Assembly: GCF_000600085.1 (NCBI RefSeq)
Contig: NZ_CP006821.1
Coordinates: 868,001-932,000 of the forward strand
Direction: 5' to 3'
Length of the DNA stretch: 64,000 nucleotides
Source of the DNA: Helicobacter pylori oki112
Lineage (GTDB): Bacteria > Campylobacterota > Campylobacteria > Campylobacterales > Helicobacteraceae
Shown here in pieces: positions 8,297 to 18,444 of the stretch (positions are counted from its first letter, which is position 1; each line of letters starts with the position of its first letter). A program made the position numbers and the translations under genes. Under the pieces are notes generated by a model. It did not search any database, was not told the DNA's origin, and was given only the letters and a program-made list of their open reading frames with translations.

Positions 8297-11248
8297 GTGT
8301 TTGTGGCAAGCAAACAAGCTGACGAACAAAAAAAGCTAATCATAGAGCAAGAGGTTCAAAAGCGGCAGTTTCAAAAAATAGAAGAGCTTAAAGCAGACAT
8401 GCAAAAAGGTGTCAATCCCTTTTTTAAAGTCTTGTTTGATGGGGGGAATAGGTTGTTTGGTTTCCCTGAAACTTTTATTTATTCCTCTATATTTATATTG
8501 TTTGTAACCATTGTATTATCTGTTATTCTTTTTCAAGCCTATGAACCTGTTTTGATTATAGCGATTGTTATTGTGCTTGTAGCTCTTGGATTCAAGAAAG
8601 ATTATAGGCTTTATCAAAGAATGGAGCGAGCGATGAAATTTAAAAAACCTTTTTTGTTTAAGGGCGTGAAAAACAAAGCATTCATGAGCATTTTTTCCAT
8701 GAAGCCTAGTAAAGAAATGGCTAATGACATCCACTTAAATCCAAACAGAGAAGACAGACTTGTGAGCGCTGCAAACTCCTATCTAGCGAATAACTATGAA
8801 TGTTTTTTAGATGATGGGGTGATCCTTACTAACAACTATTCTCTTTTAGGCACAATCAAATTGGGGGGCATTGATTTTTTAACCACTTCCAAAAAAGATC
8901 TCATAGAGTTACACGCTTCTATTTATAGCGTTTTTAGGAATTTTGTTACCCCTGAATTCAAATTTTATTTTCACACTGTTAAAAAGAAAATCGTTATTGA
9001 TGAAACCAATAGGGACTATAGTCTTGCTTTTTCTAATGATTTTATGCGAGCCTATAATGAGAAGCAAAAGAGAGAAAGTTTTTATGACATTAGTTTTTTT
9101 CTGACCATAGAGCAAGATTTATTAGACACTCTCAATGAACCCGTTATGAATAAAAAGCATTTTGCAGACAATAATTTTGAAGAGTTTCAAAGGATTATTA
9201 GAGCCAAGCTTGAAAACTTCAAGGATAGGATAGAGCTCATAGAAGAGCTATTGAGTAAATACCACCCCACCAGATTGAAAGAATACACCAAAGATGGGGT
9301 TATTTACTCCAAACAATGCGAGTTTTACAATTTTCTTGTGGGAATGAATGAAGCCCCTTTTATTTGCAACAGAAAAGACTTGTATCTCAAGGAAAAAATG
9401 CATGGTGGGGTGAAAGAAGTTTATTTTGCCAATAAGCATGGAAAAATCTTAAATGACGATTTGAGTGAAAAATATTTTAGCGCTATTGAGATTAGTGAAT
9501 ACGCCCCTAAATCACAGAGCGATTTGTTTGATAAAATCAACGCTCTAGACAGCGAATTCATCTTTATGCATGCTTATTCGCCTAAAAACTCACAGGTTTT
9601 AAAGGACAAACTAGCTTTCACCTCTAGAAGAATTATTATTAGTGGAGGCTCTAAAGAGCAGGGCATGACTTTAGGTTGCTTGAGCGAATTAGTGGGTAAT
9701 GGTGATATTACGCTAGGCAGTTATGGTAATTCTTTAGTGTTGTTTGCTGATAGCTTTGAAAAAATGAAACAAAGCGTTAAGGAATGCGTCTCTAGTCTTA
9801 ACGCTAAAGGTTTTTTAGCCAACGCAGCGACTTTCTCTATGGAAAATTACTTTTTTGCCAAACATTGCTCTTTTATCACGCTTCCTTTTATTTTTGATGT
9901 AACCTCTAATAATTTTGCTGATTTCATCGCTATGAGGGCTATGAGTTTTGATGGCAATCAAGAGAATAACGCTTGGGGCAATAGTGTGATGACGCTAAAA
10001 AGCGAGATCAATTCGCCTTTTTATCTGAACTTCCACATGCCTACTGATTTTGGTTCAGCTTCAGCGGGACACACTTTGATACTTGGTTCAACCGGTTCAG
10101 GTAAGACAGTGTTTATGTCAATGACCTTGAACGCTATGGGACAATTTGCTCACAATTTTCCTGCTAATGTCAGCAAAGACAAGCAAAAGCTCACTATGGT
10201 CTATATGGATAAAGATTATGGCGCTTATGGGAATATTGTCGCAATGGGTGGGGAGTATGTCAAGATTGAGCTAGGGACAGATACGGGATTAAATCCTTTT
10301 GCTTGGGCGGCTTGTGTGCAAAAATCCAATGCAACAATGGAGCAAAAACAAACAGCTATTTCTGTTGTCAAAGAGCTTGTGAAAAACTTAGCAACCAAAA
10401 GCGATGAAAAAGATGAAAATGGCAACAGCCTCTCTTTTAGCCTAGCAGATTCTAATACGCTTGCAGCGGCAGTAACCAACCTTATCACAGGAGATATGAA
10501 CCTAGATTATCCCATCACTCAACTTATTAATGCTTTCGGGAAAGACCACAATGATCCCAATGGGCTTGTCGCGCGATTAGCGCCTTTTTGCAAATCAACC
10601 AATGGTGAATTTCAATGGCTTTTTGATAATAAAGCAACGGATCGCTTAGATTTTTCAAAAACGATTATTGGCGTTGATGGGTCAAGTTTCTTAGACAATA
10701 ATGATGTTTCGCCCTTTATTTGTTTTTACCTTTTCGCTCGTATCCAAGAGGCAATGGATGGGCGTAGATTTGTCTTAGATATTGATGAAGCCTGGAAATA
10801 TTTAGGCGATCCAAAGGTCGCTTATTTTGTAAGAGACATGCTAAAAACTGCAAGGAAAAGAAACGCTATTGTTAGACTTGCGACTCAAAGCATCACTGAT
10901 CTTTTGGCTTGCCCTATTGCTGATACGATTAGAGAACAATGCCCTACAAAGATTTTTTTGAGAAACGATGGGGGCAATCTTTCTGATTACCAAAGATTGG
11001 CTAATGTTACAGAAAAAGAATTTGAAATCATCACTAAAGGGCTAGATAGGAAAATTCTCTACAAACAGGATGGAAGCCCTAGCGTTATCGCTAGTTTTAA
11101 TTTGAGAGGCATTCCTAAAGAATATTTGAAAATTTTATCCACAGATACTGTATTTGTCAAAGAAATTGATAAGATTATCCAAAACCATAGTATCATAGAT
11201 AAATATCAGGCCTTGAGACAAATGTATCAACAAATAGAGGAGTATTAA
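8297..11248 (+). CDS. cagE: CagE, VirB3-VirB4 fusion ATPase
   Basis: The 983-aa protein powers assembly and transport in the Cag type IV secretion system. A VirB3-like N-terminal part has paired membrane segments (about residues 55-95). The VirB4 ATPase follows, with Walker A GSTGSGKT at about 597-604 and Walker B VLDIDEAW near 825-832. The start is GTG at 8297, nine bases after the cagD stop, with GAGAGG in front. It is intact and identical in length to the reference protein (HP0544). Confidence 0.97.
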   Translation: MFVASKQADEQKKLIIEQEVQKRQFQKIEELKADMQKGVNPFFKVLFDGGNRLFGFPETFIYSSIFILFVTIVLSVILFQAYEPVLIIAIVIVLVALGFKKDYRLYQRMERAMKFKKPFLFKGVKNKAFMSIFSMKPSKEMANDIHLNPNREDRLVSAANSYLANNYECFLDDGVILTNNYSLLGTIKLGGIDFLTTSKKDLIELHASIYSVFRNFVTPEFKFYFHTVKKKIVIDETNRDYSLAFSNDFMRAYNEKQKRESFYDISFFLTIEQDLLDTLNEPVMNKKHFADNNFEEFQRIIRAKLENFKDRIELIEELLSKYHPTRLKEYTKDGVIYSKQCEFYNFLVGMNEAPFICNRKDLYLKEKMHGGVKEVYFANKHGKILNDDLSEKYFSAIEISEYAPKSQSDLFDKINALDSEFIFMHAYSPKNSQVLKDKLAFTSRRIIISGGSKEQGMTLGCLSELVGNGDITLGSYGNSLVLFADSFEKMKQSVKECVSSLNAKGFLANAATFSMENYFFAKHCSFITLPFIFDVTSNNFADFIAMRAMSFDGNQENNAWGNSVMTLKSEINSPFYLNFHMPTDFGSASAGHTLILGSTGSGKTVFMSMTLNAMGQFAHNFPANVSKDKQKLTMVYMDKDYGAYGNIVAMGGEYVKIELGTDTGLNPFAWAACVQKSNATMEQKQTAISVVKELVKNLATKSDEKDENGNSLSFSLADSNTLAAAVTNLITGDMNLDYPITQLINAFGKDHNDPNGLVARLAPFCKSTNGEFQWLFDNKATDRLDFSKTIIGVDGSSFLDNNDVSPFICFYLFARIQEAMDGRRFVLDIDEAWKYLGDPKVAYFVRDMLKTARKRNAIVRLATQSITDLLACPIADTIREQCPTKIFLRNDGGNLSDYQRLANVTEKEFEIITKGLDRKILYKQDGSPSVIASFNLRGIPKEYLKILSTDTVFVKEIDKIIQNHSIIDKYQALRQMYQQIEEY

Positions 11249-11249
11249 A

Positions 11250-12056
11250 ATGAAACAAAATTTGCGTGAACAAAAATTATTGAAAATTTTAGAAAATGAT
11301 GTCTTGACGATTTTGGATAGTTTTTCTAATTACCTTTTTGAACTGAGAGAAGAATTGGACTTCATAGAAGAAGAAATGGAAGGCGAAATCACTGAACAAA
11401 ACCTTACCACTCTTTATGATTTTTCTAATTTCTTAGAAGACCATGTCAATGTGTTTTATGAGAATGTTTTGAATATAGATGATGTCAAAACAGAACACCT
11501 TTATTCAAGTCTCATAGATAGTCTCAATGCTAATCTTCACTTTGTCAAGTCATTTCTCAGTAATCAGGATTTAGACTTCAGCTTTTTTAAAGAAATAAAC
11601 GATGGGCAAGATCCCCAGAAAACACTATCAAAATTGATTCCTCTTCAAAGTGGGAAAAATGACGCAAGCTCGTTTAAAGCAAATAATTCTTTTGTATCAT
11701 TAGTTTATGTTTATGCTTACTTCATGCTAGAAACTATCATGCAGTCGTATAGGATTCTCAGATTACTAGAAAAACCTATCAATAACAACATAAGCGAGGA
11801 TATGCAGAGCGATATAGAGAATTTTTTTGTTCAAGCGAATTTTTTAGAATACTATGTTCAGAACAAAATATACCCAACAAATCATGCCTATGACTTCATG
11901 CATTTAATCATGGACTCCATTGTTCCTAATTGGATTCAAATTGATATGAGCGTTGAAGCTAAAAAGAAAGAGCTTTTTGAAAAATATTTTCAAAACATTG
12001 ATGAAGTAACAAACAAAATGCTCGATCAAAAAAATCAAAACAAAAATAACGATTGA
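11250..12056 (+). CDS. cagF: CagF, CagA chaperone
   Basis: The 268-aa acidic, mostly helical protein follows cagE with one base between stop and ATG. CagF binds CagA close to its C-terminal secretion signal and protects it before transfer. There is no signal peptide. The N terminus is rich in Glu/Asp and the C terminus ends in an Asn/Lys tail (DQKNQNKNND). Identification rests on position and length (HP0543). Confidence 0.95.
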   Translation: MKQNLREQKLLKILENDVLTILDSFSNYLFELREELDFIEEEMEGEITEQNLTTLYDFSNFLEDHVNVFYENVLNIDDVKTEHLYSSLIDSLNANLHFVKSFLSNQDLDFSFFKEINDGQDPQKTLSKLIPLQSGKNDASSFKANNSFVSLVYVYAYFMLETIMQSYRILRLLEKPINNNISEDMQSDIENFFVQANFLEYYVQNKIYPTNHAYDFMHLIMDSIVPNWIQIDMSVEAKKKELFEKYFQNIDEVTNKMLDQKNQNKNND

Positions 12057-12110
12057 GTGGCGTTAATGCGCTAGAATGGTGCTAAAAATAAGAATAAAGG
12101 AGTCAAAAGT

Positions 12111-12539
12111 ATGAAAACGAATTTTTATAAAATTAAATTACTATTTGCTTGGTGTCTTATCATTAGCATGTTTAACGCTCCGCTTAACGCTGACCAAAAC
12201 ACTGATATAAAAGATATTAGTCCTGAAGATATGGCGCTAAATAGCGTGGGGCTTGTTTCTAGAGATCAACTAAAAATAGAGATCCCTAAAGAAACCCTAG
12301 AACAAAAAGTGGCCATACTCAATGACTATAACGATAAGAATGTTAATATCAAGTTTGACGACATAAGTTTAGGGAGTTTTCAACCTAATGATAATCTAGG
12401 TATCAATGCGATGTGGGGCATTCAAAATCTTCTCATGAGCCAAATGATGGGCGATTACGGTCCAAACAATCCTTTCATGTATGGCTATGCGCCAACATAC
12501 TCAGATTCATCGTTTTTACCACCGATCTTAGGGTATTAA
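12111..12539 (+). CDS. cagG: CagG, secreted or periplasmic Cag component
   Basis: The 142-aa protein has an N-terminal signal sequence (LLFAWCLIISMFNAPLNA, cleavage near residue 27) and no further membrane span. AAAGGAG lies before the ATG. CagG is needed for CagA translocation in several strains, but its biochemical role is unknown. It sits 54 bases after cagF and 15 bases before cagH. Confidence 0.92.
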   Translation: MKTNFYKIKLLFAWCLIISMFNAPLNADQNTDIKDISPEDMALNSVGLVSRDQLKIEIPKETLEQKVAILNDYNDKNVNIKFDDISLGSFQPNDNLGINAMWGIQNLLMSQMMGDYGPNNPFMYGYAPTYSDSSFLPPILGY

Positions 12540-12554
12540 CTAGGAGGTATTAAC

Positions 12555-13667
12555 ATGGCAGGTACACAAGCTATATATGAATCATCTTCCGCAGGATTCT
12601 TATCGGAAATCTCCTCAATCATCTCAAGCACAAGTGGTGTTGCAGGGCCATTTGCAGGAATAGTAGCGGGTGCTATGTCAGCAGCGATTATTCCTATTGT
12701 TGTGGGATTTACTAATCCGCAAATGACCGCTATCATGACCCAATACAATCAGAGCATCGCTGAAGCCGTAAGCATGCCTATGAAAGCCGCTAACCAACAA
12801 TACAACCAATTGTATCAAGGTTTTAACGATCAAAGCATGGCTGTGGGGAACAATATTCTAAATATCAGCAAATTAACAGGGGAATTTAACGCGCAAGGCA
12901 ACACGCAAGGCGTGCAAATTAGTGCTGTTAATAGTCAGATTGCAAGCATTTTAGCGAGTAACACTACCCCTAAAAATCCCAGCGCTATTGAAGCTTATGC
13001 GACGAATCAAATCGCTGTTCCTAGTGTGCCAACAACGGTTGAAATAATGAGCGGTATATTAGGCAATATTACAAGTGCAACACCAAAATACGCCCTAGCT
13101 CTACAAGAGCAACTGCGTTCTCAAGCAAGCAACAGCTCAATGAATGATACAGCCGATTCCCTTGATAGCTGTACCGCTTTAGGTGCACTTGTTGGCTCAT
13201 CAAAAGTGTTTTTTAGTTGCATGCAAATTTCTATGACTCCTATGAGTGTTTCTATGCCCACTGTTTATGCCAAATACCAAGCGTTAGCCGCTAATGCCCT
13301 AACTTCAGGCGTTAATCCTATGACCACTCCTGCATGCCCTATTGGGGACAAAGTTCTTGTCGTTTATTGCTATGCTGAAAAAGTAGCAGAAATTTTGAGA
13401 AAATACTATATAGAATTTGTGAAAAACAATACCAATTTGTTGCAGAACGCTTCTCAAATGATACTTAATCAATCAGGATTAGCTACTAGCACCTATGACA
13501 CTCAAGCGATTTCTAACATAAGCTCGCTATATAATTACAATATAATAGCGAATAAATCTTTTTTGAAATCGCATTTGACTTATCTTGATTACATCAAAGA
13601 CAAACTTAAGGGGCAAAAAGATAGCTACTTAACAAAAAGGGTGCAAACTAAAATAATCATAAAGTGA
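12555..13667 (+). CDS. cagH: CagH, pilus-associated protein
   Basis: The 370-aa protein has a Gly/Ala-rich hydrophobic region in its N-terminal part (residues 28-57), then a long polar region. Four cysteines lie in the second half. Its C-terminal hexapeptide TKIIIK matches those of CagI (SKVIVK) and CagL (SKIIVK). CagH, CagI and CagL act together in forming the pili and in CagA delivery. TAGGAGG lies before the ATG. The stop is close to the cagI GTG. Confidence 0.95.
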   Translation: MAGTQAIYESSSAGFLSEISSIISSTSGVAGPFAGIVAGAMSAAIIPIVVGFTNPQMTAIMTQYNQSIAEAVSMPMKAANQQYNQLYQGFNDQSMAVGNNILNISKLTGEFNAQGNTQGVQISAVNSQIASILASNTTPKNPSAIEAYATNQIAVPSVPTTVEIMSGILGNITSATPKYALALQEQLRSQASNSSMNDTADSLDSCTALGALVGSSKVFFSCMQISMTPMSVSMPTVYAKYQALAANALTSGVNPMTTPACPIGDKVLVVYCYAEKVAEILRKYYIEFVKNNTNLLQNASQMILNQSGLATSTYDTQAISNISSLYNYNIIANKSFLKSHLTYLDYIKDKLKGQKDSYLTKRVQTKIIIK

Positions 13668-13677
13668 GGAAAGAGAT

Positions 13678-14823
13678 GTGAAATGTTTTTTAAGCATATT
13701 TTCTTTCTTAACTTTTTGTGGCTTGTCTCTGAATGGTGCAGAGGCAGTAATAACGCTTGAACCTGCCTTAAAAGCCATTCAGGCGGATGCACAAGCCAAA
13801 CAAAAAACCGCTCAAGCCGAATTAAAAGTCATAGAGGCTCAATCTAATGCCAAAGAAAAAGCCATTCAAGCGCAAATAGAGGGAGAATTGAGAACTCAGC
13901 TTGCAACTATGAGCGCTATGTTAAAAGGGGCTAATGGCGTTATTAATGGTGTCAATAGCATGACAGGGGGGTTTTTTGCAGGTTCAGACATCTTGCTTGG
14001 CGTCATGGAAGGGTATTCAAGCGCGCTTAGCGCATTGGGGGGGAATGTCAAAATGATCGTGGAAAAACAAAAAATTAATACCCAAACAGAAATCCAAAAC
14101 ATGCAAATCGCGCTCCAAAAAAATAACGAAATAATCAAGCTCAAAATGAACCAGCAAAACGCTCTCTTAGAAGCACTAAAAAACAGCTTTGAACCAAGCG
14201 TTACCCTAAAAACACAAATGGAAATGCTTTCTCAAGCTCTGGGAAGTTCTTCTGACAATGCTCAATACATCGCTTACAATACGATTGGTATCAAGGCGTT
14301 TGAAGAAACCTTAAAAGGTTTTGAAACATGGTTGAAAGTGGCTATGCAAAAAGCGACCCTTATTGATTATAATTCCCTAACGGGTCAGGCTTTGTTTCAA
14401 AGCGCCATCTATGCGCCTGCTCTTAGTTTTTTTTCAAGCATGGGTGCACCATTTGGAATCATTGAAACATTTACTCTAGTACCCACAAAATGCCCCTATC
14501 TTGATGGGCTAAAAATTTCAGCATGCCTTATGGAACAGGTTATTCAGAATTACAGAATGATTGTAGCCCTTATTCAAAATAAACTGAGTGATGCAGATTT
14601 TCAAAATATCGCTTATTTGAATGGGATCAATGGAGAAATCAAAACCTTAAAAGGATCAGTAGATTTGAACGCGCTCATAGAAGTTGCGATCTTAAACGCA
14701 GAAAATCATTTAAACTATATAGAGAATCTTGAAAAAAAAGCCGACCTTTGGGAAGAACAACTGAAATTAGAGAGAGAAACGACAGCAAGAAACATTGCTA
14801 GCTCTAAAGTTATTGTCAAATGA
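13678..14823 (+). CDS. cagI: CagI, pilus-associated protein
   Basis: The 381-aa protein starts at GTG 13678, with GAGGAAAGA just upstream. It has a signal peptide (LSIFSFLTFCGLSLNGAEA), a long coiled-coil-prone region rich in Ala/Gln/Lys, two cysteines in the C-terminal third, and the shared C-terminal motif SKVIVK. CagI interacts with CagL and is needed for pilus formation. The stop overlaps the cagL ATG as ATGA. A G7 run at 14037-14043 lies inside the gene. Confidence 0.95.
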   Translation: MKCFLSIFSFLTFCGLSLNGAEAVITLEPALKAIQADAQAKQKTAQAELKVIEAQSNAKEKAIQAQIEGELRTQLATMSAMLKGANGVINGVNSMTGGFFAGSDILLGVMEGYSSALSALGGNVKMIVEKQKINTQTEIQNMQIALQKNNEIIKLKMNQQNALLEALKNSFEPSVTLKTQMEMLSQALGSSSDNAQYIAYNTIGIKAFEETLKGFETWLKVAMQKATLIDYNSLTGQALFQSAIYAPALSFFSSMGAPFGIIETFTLVPTKCPYLDGLKISACLMEQVIQNYRMIVALIQNKLSDADFQNIAYLNGINGEIKTLKGSVDLNALIEVAILNAENHLNYIENLEKKADLWEEQLKLERETTARNIASSKVIVK

Positions 14824-15533
14824 AAACACTCGTGAAAAATACTATATCTTCTTTTTTACTATTGTCTGTTTTGATGGCAGAAGATATAACAAGCGGCTTA
14901 AAGCAACTTGATAGCACCTATAAAGAGACCAACCAACAAGTGCTCAAAAACTTAGATGAGATTTTTTCAACCACTAGCCCTAGCGCTAATGATAAAATAG
15001 GTAAAGAAGATGCTTTAAACATCAAAAAAGCGGCCATTGCTTTGAGGGGAGATTTAGCGTTATTGAAAGCCAATTTTGAAGCGAATGAGTTATTTTTCAT
15101 CTCAGAAGATGTGATTTTCAAGACTTATATGTCTAACCCTGAACTTTTATTAACCTATATGAAAATCAATCCCTTAGACCAAAACACTGCTGAGCAACAA
15201 TGCGGAATATCCGATAAAGTTTTAGTTCTTTATTGTGAGGGGAAGCTGAAAATCGAACAAGAAAAACAAAATATAAGAGAGCACTTAGAAACTTCTCTAA
15301 AGGCGTATCAGAGCAACATTGGAGGTACAACTTCCTTAATCACTGCTTCACAGACGCTTGTAGAAAGCCTAAAGAATAAAAATTTCATCAAAGGAATCAA
15401 AAAGCTTATGTTAGCTCACAACAAGGTCTTTTTAAATTATTTAGAGAAGTTGGATGCATTAGAAATATCCCTAGAACAAAGTAAGCAGCAATACCTACAA
15501 GAAAGGCAATCAAGTAAGATCATTGTTAAATGA
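14820..15533 (+). CDS. cagL: CagL, RGD-containing integrin ligand
   Basis: The 237-aa protein binds host integrins (alpha5beta1) at the tip or surface of the Cag pilus. The signal peptide is followed by an all-helical domain with RGD at residues 76-78. The two cysteines in the IxxxxCGI...LYCEG region can form a disulphide. The C-terminal SKIIVK motif is shared with CagH and CagI. Residues 58-62 are D-K-I-G-K, the hypervariable segment studied in clinical isolates. Start overlaps cagI. Confidence 0.97.
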   Translation: MKTLVKNTISSFLLLSVLMAEDITSGLKQLDSTYKETNQQVLKNLDEIFSTTSPSANDKIGKEDALNIKKAAIALRGDLALLKANFEANELFFISEDVIFKTYMSNPELLLTYMKINPLDQNTAEQQCGISDKVLVLYCEGKLKIEQEKQNIREHLETSLKAYQSNIGGTTSLITASQTLVESLKNKNFIKGIKKLMLAHNKVFLNYLEKLDALEISLEQSKQQYLQERQSSKIIVK

Positions 15534-15614
15534 TTTTTCTGAGACAACAAGCTATGATTTCTAACTTTTGGGATTTGTTTCTCTAGTTGTTTTTTGATCT
15601 AATAATTTTGATCG

Positions 15615-16535
15615 CTATTTTTTTCCATGAGCGATGCTTTGTTCTATTTGATTAATGACGCTATTGGGCAATTCAGATTTAGAGCGATTGTTTGAGAATG
15701 TTGCATCTTTTGCTTCATTTTCTTTTGTATCAGTAGCTCCAAACCCACTTGCATTTGTAGTATCTTGGTAGTTGTTTTCTTGCTCCATTTCTTTTTTTCT
15801 CTTCTCACAAATAGCGCACGAAGCTATAAGAAAGGTTCTATTGTTGCTGTTATTAAGAGCAAGTTTTAAACCACTCAAGTGTTGTCTAGAAAACTTGTTA
15901 TTTTCTGTCTCTATTTCTTGAATTTTCTCTAATAATGGGGCAAGAATTTTTTGATCCTTGATGCCTTTGATCAAACACTTTCTTAACCCATCGTAATCGT
16001 TGCTTGAAATAATACACTCATTGATAATGGTTTCAATTTCAGGTGTTCTCCACTCATTAGGCACAAGCGGAGTAGCAGGTTTCACAAAAGCTTCATTCAC
16101 CTTATTGATCATCTCATCAAAGTTATCATCTTTATTAGATTTGGTTTCAGTGGAAGAATTACTATTAGGGTTGTCATTCAAAGGGTTAGCGTTAGTTTCG
16201 TTTAATTCTTGTAATCCTTTGTGCTTAGTCGCTTTTTTTTGAATAGAAGAGTTGTTCTTTTTTTCAAACGCTTCAATATTCTTTTGAATTTGCTCTACTC
16301 TCGCTCTATCATTTCGTAATTTTTCTCTCAAAGCGTTAGTGGCGAATTTTTTTTCCTCTTCTGTAACTTCTTTTTCGTCATGTCTTTGATGGAGTGTTTT
16401 GATTTTTTTAAAGCCTAAAGCCACTAATTTTTTGTATTCACTCGGTAATAATGCTGTATTGATAGCGTTTAAGCCCCCATAAATAACTAAAGAATAAAGA
16501 GCGACAGAACCTAGTTTTTTGAAGATACTTTTCAA
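15615..16535 (-). CDS. cagN: CagN, membrane-associated Cag protein
   Basis: The 306-aa protein starts at TTG 16535 with a strong AAAGGAG before it. A hydrophobic N-terminal segment (about residues 10-32) is followed by a charged, Asn/Lys-rich region. A CAICEKRKKEME stretch lies before a low-complexity C terminus. CagN is dispensable for CagA transfer in most reports and may be processed at the C terminus. It lies 14 bases downstream of cagM on the same strand and is convergent with cagL. Confidence 0.93.
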   Translation of the reverse strand: MKSIFKKLGSVALYSLVIYGGLNAINTALLPSEYKKLVALGFKKIKTLHQRHDEKEVTEEEKKFATNALREKLRNDRARVEQIQKNIEAFEKKNNSSIQKKATKHKGLQELNETNANPLNDNPNSNSSTETKSNKDDNFDEMINKVNEAFVKPATPLVPNEWRTPEIETIINECIISSNDYDGLRKCLIKGIKDQKILAPLLEKIQEIETENNKFSRQHLSGLKLALNNSNNRTFLIASCAICEKRKKEMEQENNYQDTTNASGFGATDTKENEAKDATFSNNRSKSELPNSVINQIEQSIAHGKK

Positions 16536-16549
16536 GAGCGTCTCCTTTC

Positions 16550-17680
16550 CTATTCAAAGGGATTATTCCTGGCAACATTGTTTCGGTATGCAGAAAGTAC
16601 TGTTTTGAAGAAATTAAATATCTTGTAGTGTTCTTTTTGCATAGTTGTTTTATCGCTCATCATAGGATCGCTATCTACGAAAATATTGTATTCATTAGTC
16701 TTTTTTAATATAGATTTTTTGGATTGGGTATCAAAATTGAAGCTATCTAAAACCAACAAACACAATTTTTGTTTTTGAGCGAAACTCAATTTTTGATTGG
16801 TAAAGTTTTTAGTCAGAGTATTCAATTCCACATCATCTTTGACATTTTTCAACAAGTTAGAAAAAGCCTCATAGCCCCTTAAGTATTTCTCATTGATCTT
16901 ATCAATCGCCATGCTAAACGCCAAGCGTTCCGAGTTAAAAATAAGCGTGTTAGTAGCTTTTTGAGCAATATCTTTTGCTTTAGAGTCAAACTTGTTTCTT
17001 TCAAGCTGTAAGTAATAATCTATATTATCCAATTCTTTTCTGCTCAATAAATTAGAAATGTTATTGGAATATTCTTCAATCGCTTGCTTATAAGATAAAG
17101 CTAATCGGCTCGCTTTTTTGTTTTGTTCTTCATCTAAAGAAAACACACCCATTTGAAGCAAAGCCTGAGCCTTATCTTTAGTGGTAGCGGTAGTTTTTTT
17201 AAAAATACTGCTCGTTTTCACTTGAGGGTAGTAATAACTCAAACGCTCTTTATCTTCTTTGGTGAATGTTTCTTGGTTTAAAACATAGGCATAAGGGTTA
17301 GGAAGAAGTTTCTTATAGAGAGGGTTATCTTTTAAGGCTTGCTCTAGATCACCATAAGCCTTTGACTTAGCAGTGAGAATTTTACCCCTTGTCTCTTTCT
17401 CTAGAGCCTCTTTTTCTTTTTTGTATTTGTTTTCTAAGTCTAAAAGAACTTTAGCTCTATGATCCATAAGCTCTTTGATTTTTTGTTTCCTAAAAATCAA
17501 GTCTTCTAAGAAATCATGCGTATTGCTTAAGAGCTTCTTGCGAGCCTTAAGAGCGTCTTCTTTTGCGGCCACTTCTTCTTGTTCTTTTTTTATCTCGTTG
17601 AAAAATGAACCAAACTGCTCCACATTAGCCGACAAAACTCCAAACGCAACCAATGAGCTAAAAACGATTTTTGCAAGCAT
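16550..17680 (-). CDS. cagM: CagM, outer-membrane core complex subunit
   Basis: I choose the ATG at 17680 (MLAKIVFSSLVAFGVLSANV), which gives the usual 376 aa and a signal peptide. The frame is open nine codons further to a TTG. The rest is Lys/Glu-rich and helical. CagM is one of the five proteins (with CagX, CagY, CagT and Cag3) of the core complex and is essential for secretion. It forms a two-gene unit with cagN. Confidence 0.94.
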   Translation of the reverse strand: MLAKIVFSSLVAFGVLSANVEQFGSFFNEIKKEQEEVAAKEDALKARKKLLSNTHDFLEDLIFRKQKIKELMDHRAKVLLDLENKYKKEKEALEKETRGKILTAKSKAYGDLEQALKDNPLYKKLLPNPYAYVLNQETFTKEDKERLSYYYPQVKTSSIFKKTTATTKDKAQALLQMGVFSLDEEQNKKASRLALSYKQAIEEYSNNISNLLSRKELDNIDYYLQLERNKFDSKAKDIAQKATNTLIFNSERLAFSMAIDKINEKYLRGYEAFSNLLKNVKDDVELNTLTKNFTNQKLSFAQKQKLCLLVLDSFNFDTQSKKSILKKTNEYNIFVDSDPMMSDKTTMQKEHYKIFNFFKTVLSAYRNNVARNNPFE

Positions 17681-17875
17681 CTTATAGTTTTTGTAACCTA
17701 ATTTCAAAAAATATCAACACATTTTACCACAATTTTTACAAAACTATGAATCAAAATTTTTCCATGTAATAAGGTAAGTAAATCTAGGTCTTATAGTGTT
17801 ATGTTTTTCTTGCTTGTATGCGGCTTATTGGTATTTTTTAAGTTTCTCTTAAGATTATTTTTATACAATAGATCT

Positions 17876-18087
17876 GTGTTTTTTGGATGGAAAACTCCTT
17901 TATTCTTTAACAGATGTTTTCTGTTCTTTTTTTGGCATAAACAAACAAATCGTTGGTTTGTGCTATACCACATGCTAGTATCAGCAAGTGGGGTATTCTT
18001 TGAAATTTGGAGTTAGATTAGGGTGGTTTTGTAAAATATTTATTATTTTATGCTCCTTTGTAAGTTCACCGCCCTGGACTATTTCTT
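17876..18087 (+). ncRNA. cncR1: CncR1, small RNA from the cagP promoter
   Basis: Position upstream of cagP and divergent from cagM fits the known abundant small RNA CncR1 (about 213 nt). The sequence shows a -10 like TACAAT (17864-17869). Several hairpins follow: AACAGA/TCTGTT, ACAAAC/GTTTGT and ATACC...GGTAT. A closing stem AGGGTGGT (18020-18027) pairs with ACCGCCCT (18068-18075). The end coordinates are my estimate from these signals. CncR1 is reported to act on motility and adhesion genes. Confidence 0.6.
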
Positions 18088-18090
18088 TAA

Positions 18091-18444
18091 AAACCAAAAT
18101 GGAACAACCGAATTAGCAAATTAAAACAAAACTTCTTACAATTCAAACATTCTTTCAACAAACATTTAGATAAGTACAGCCTTTATTATAAGCTGTTCAA
18201 TATCAGCTCTATCGTTATAGGTTTTTTAATAGGGCTTTTTTCTTATGGGGCAGGGGTGATTTTAGTTTATCCAATATTATTCTTATTTGCTCTTATAATA
18301 AAACCTAGCTTTTTTTATTACACTACTTATCTTTTGCTACTCGTTTCTCTCAGCGTAATAAGCAAATACTATCTCTTAAGCCACGCAAATTTCACAATGA
18401 AGCTAATCATGCTTATGACTCAATGGCAAAATTGGTTCTTGTAA
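18091..18444 (+). CDS. cagP: CagP, small membrane protein without a clear start codon
   Basis: The frame from the stop at 18088 to 18444 encodes a protein with polar N terminus (LKQNFLQFKHSFNKHLDKYS) and three hydrophobic segments, which matches CagP. No ATG, GTG or TTG occurs in frame before the GTG at 18256, and that GTG lies inside the first hydrophobic region. An ATG at 18099 is in another frame and stops after five codons. The gene may use a rare start, be frameshifted at its 5' end, or be non-functional. CagP is not required for CagA transfer. Confidence 0.6.
   Translation, partial: KPKWNNRISKLKQNFLQFKHSFNKHLDKYSLYYKLFNISSIVIGFLIGLFSYGAGVILVYPILFLFALIIKPSFFYYTTYLLLLVSLSVISKYYLLSHANFTMKLIMLMTQWQNWFL

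Noticed and set aside
17801..18016. 71-aa plus-strand frame rich in Phe
   Set aside because: Overlaps the CncR1 RNA and its promoter, no ribosome binding site, composition from T-rich DNA.
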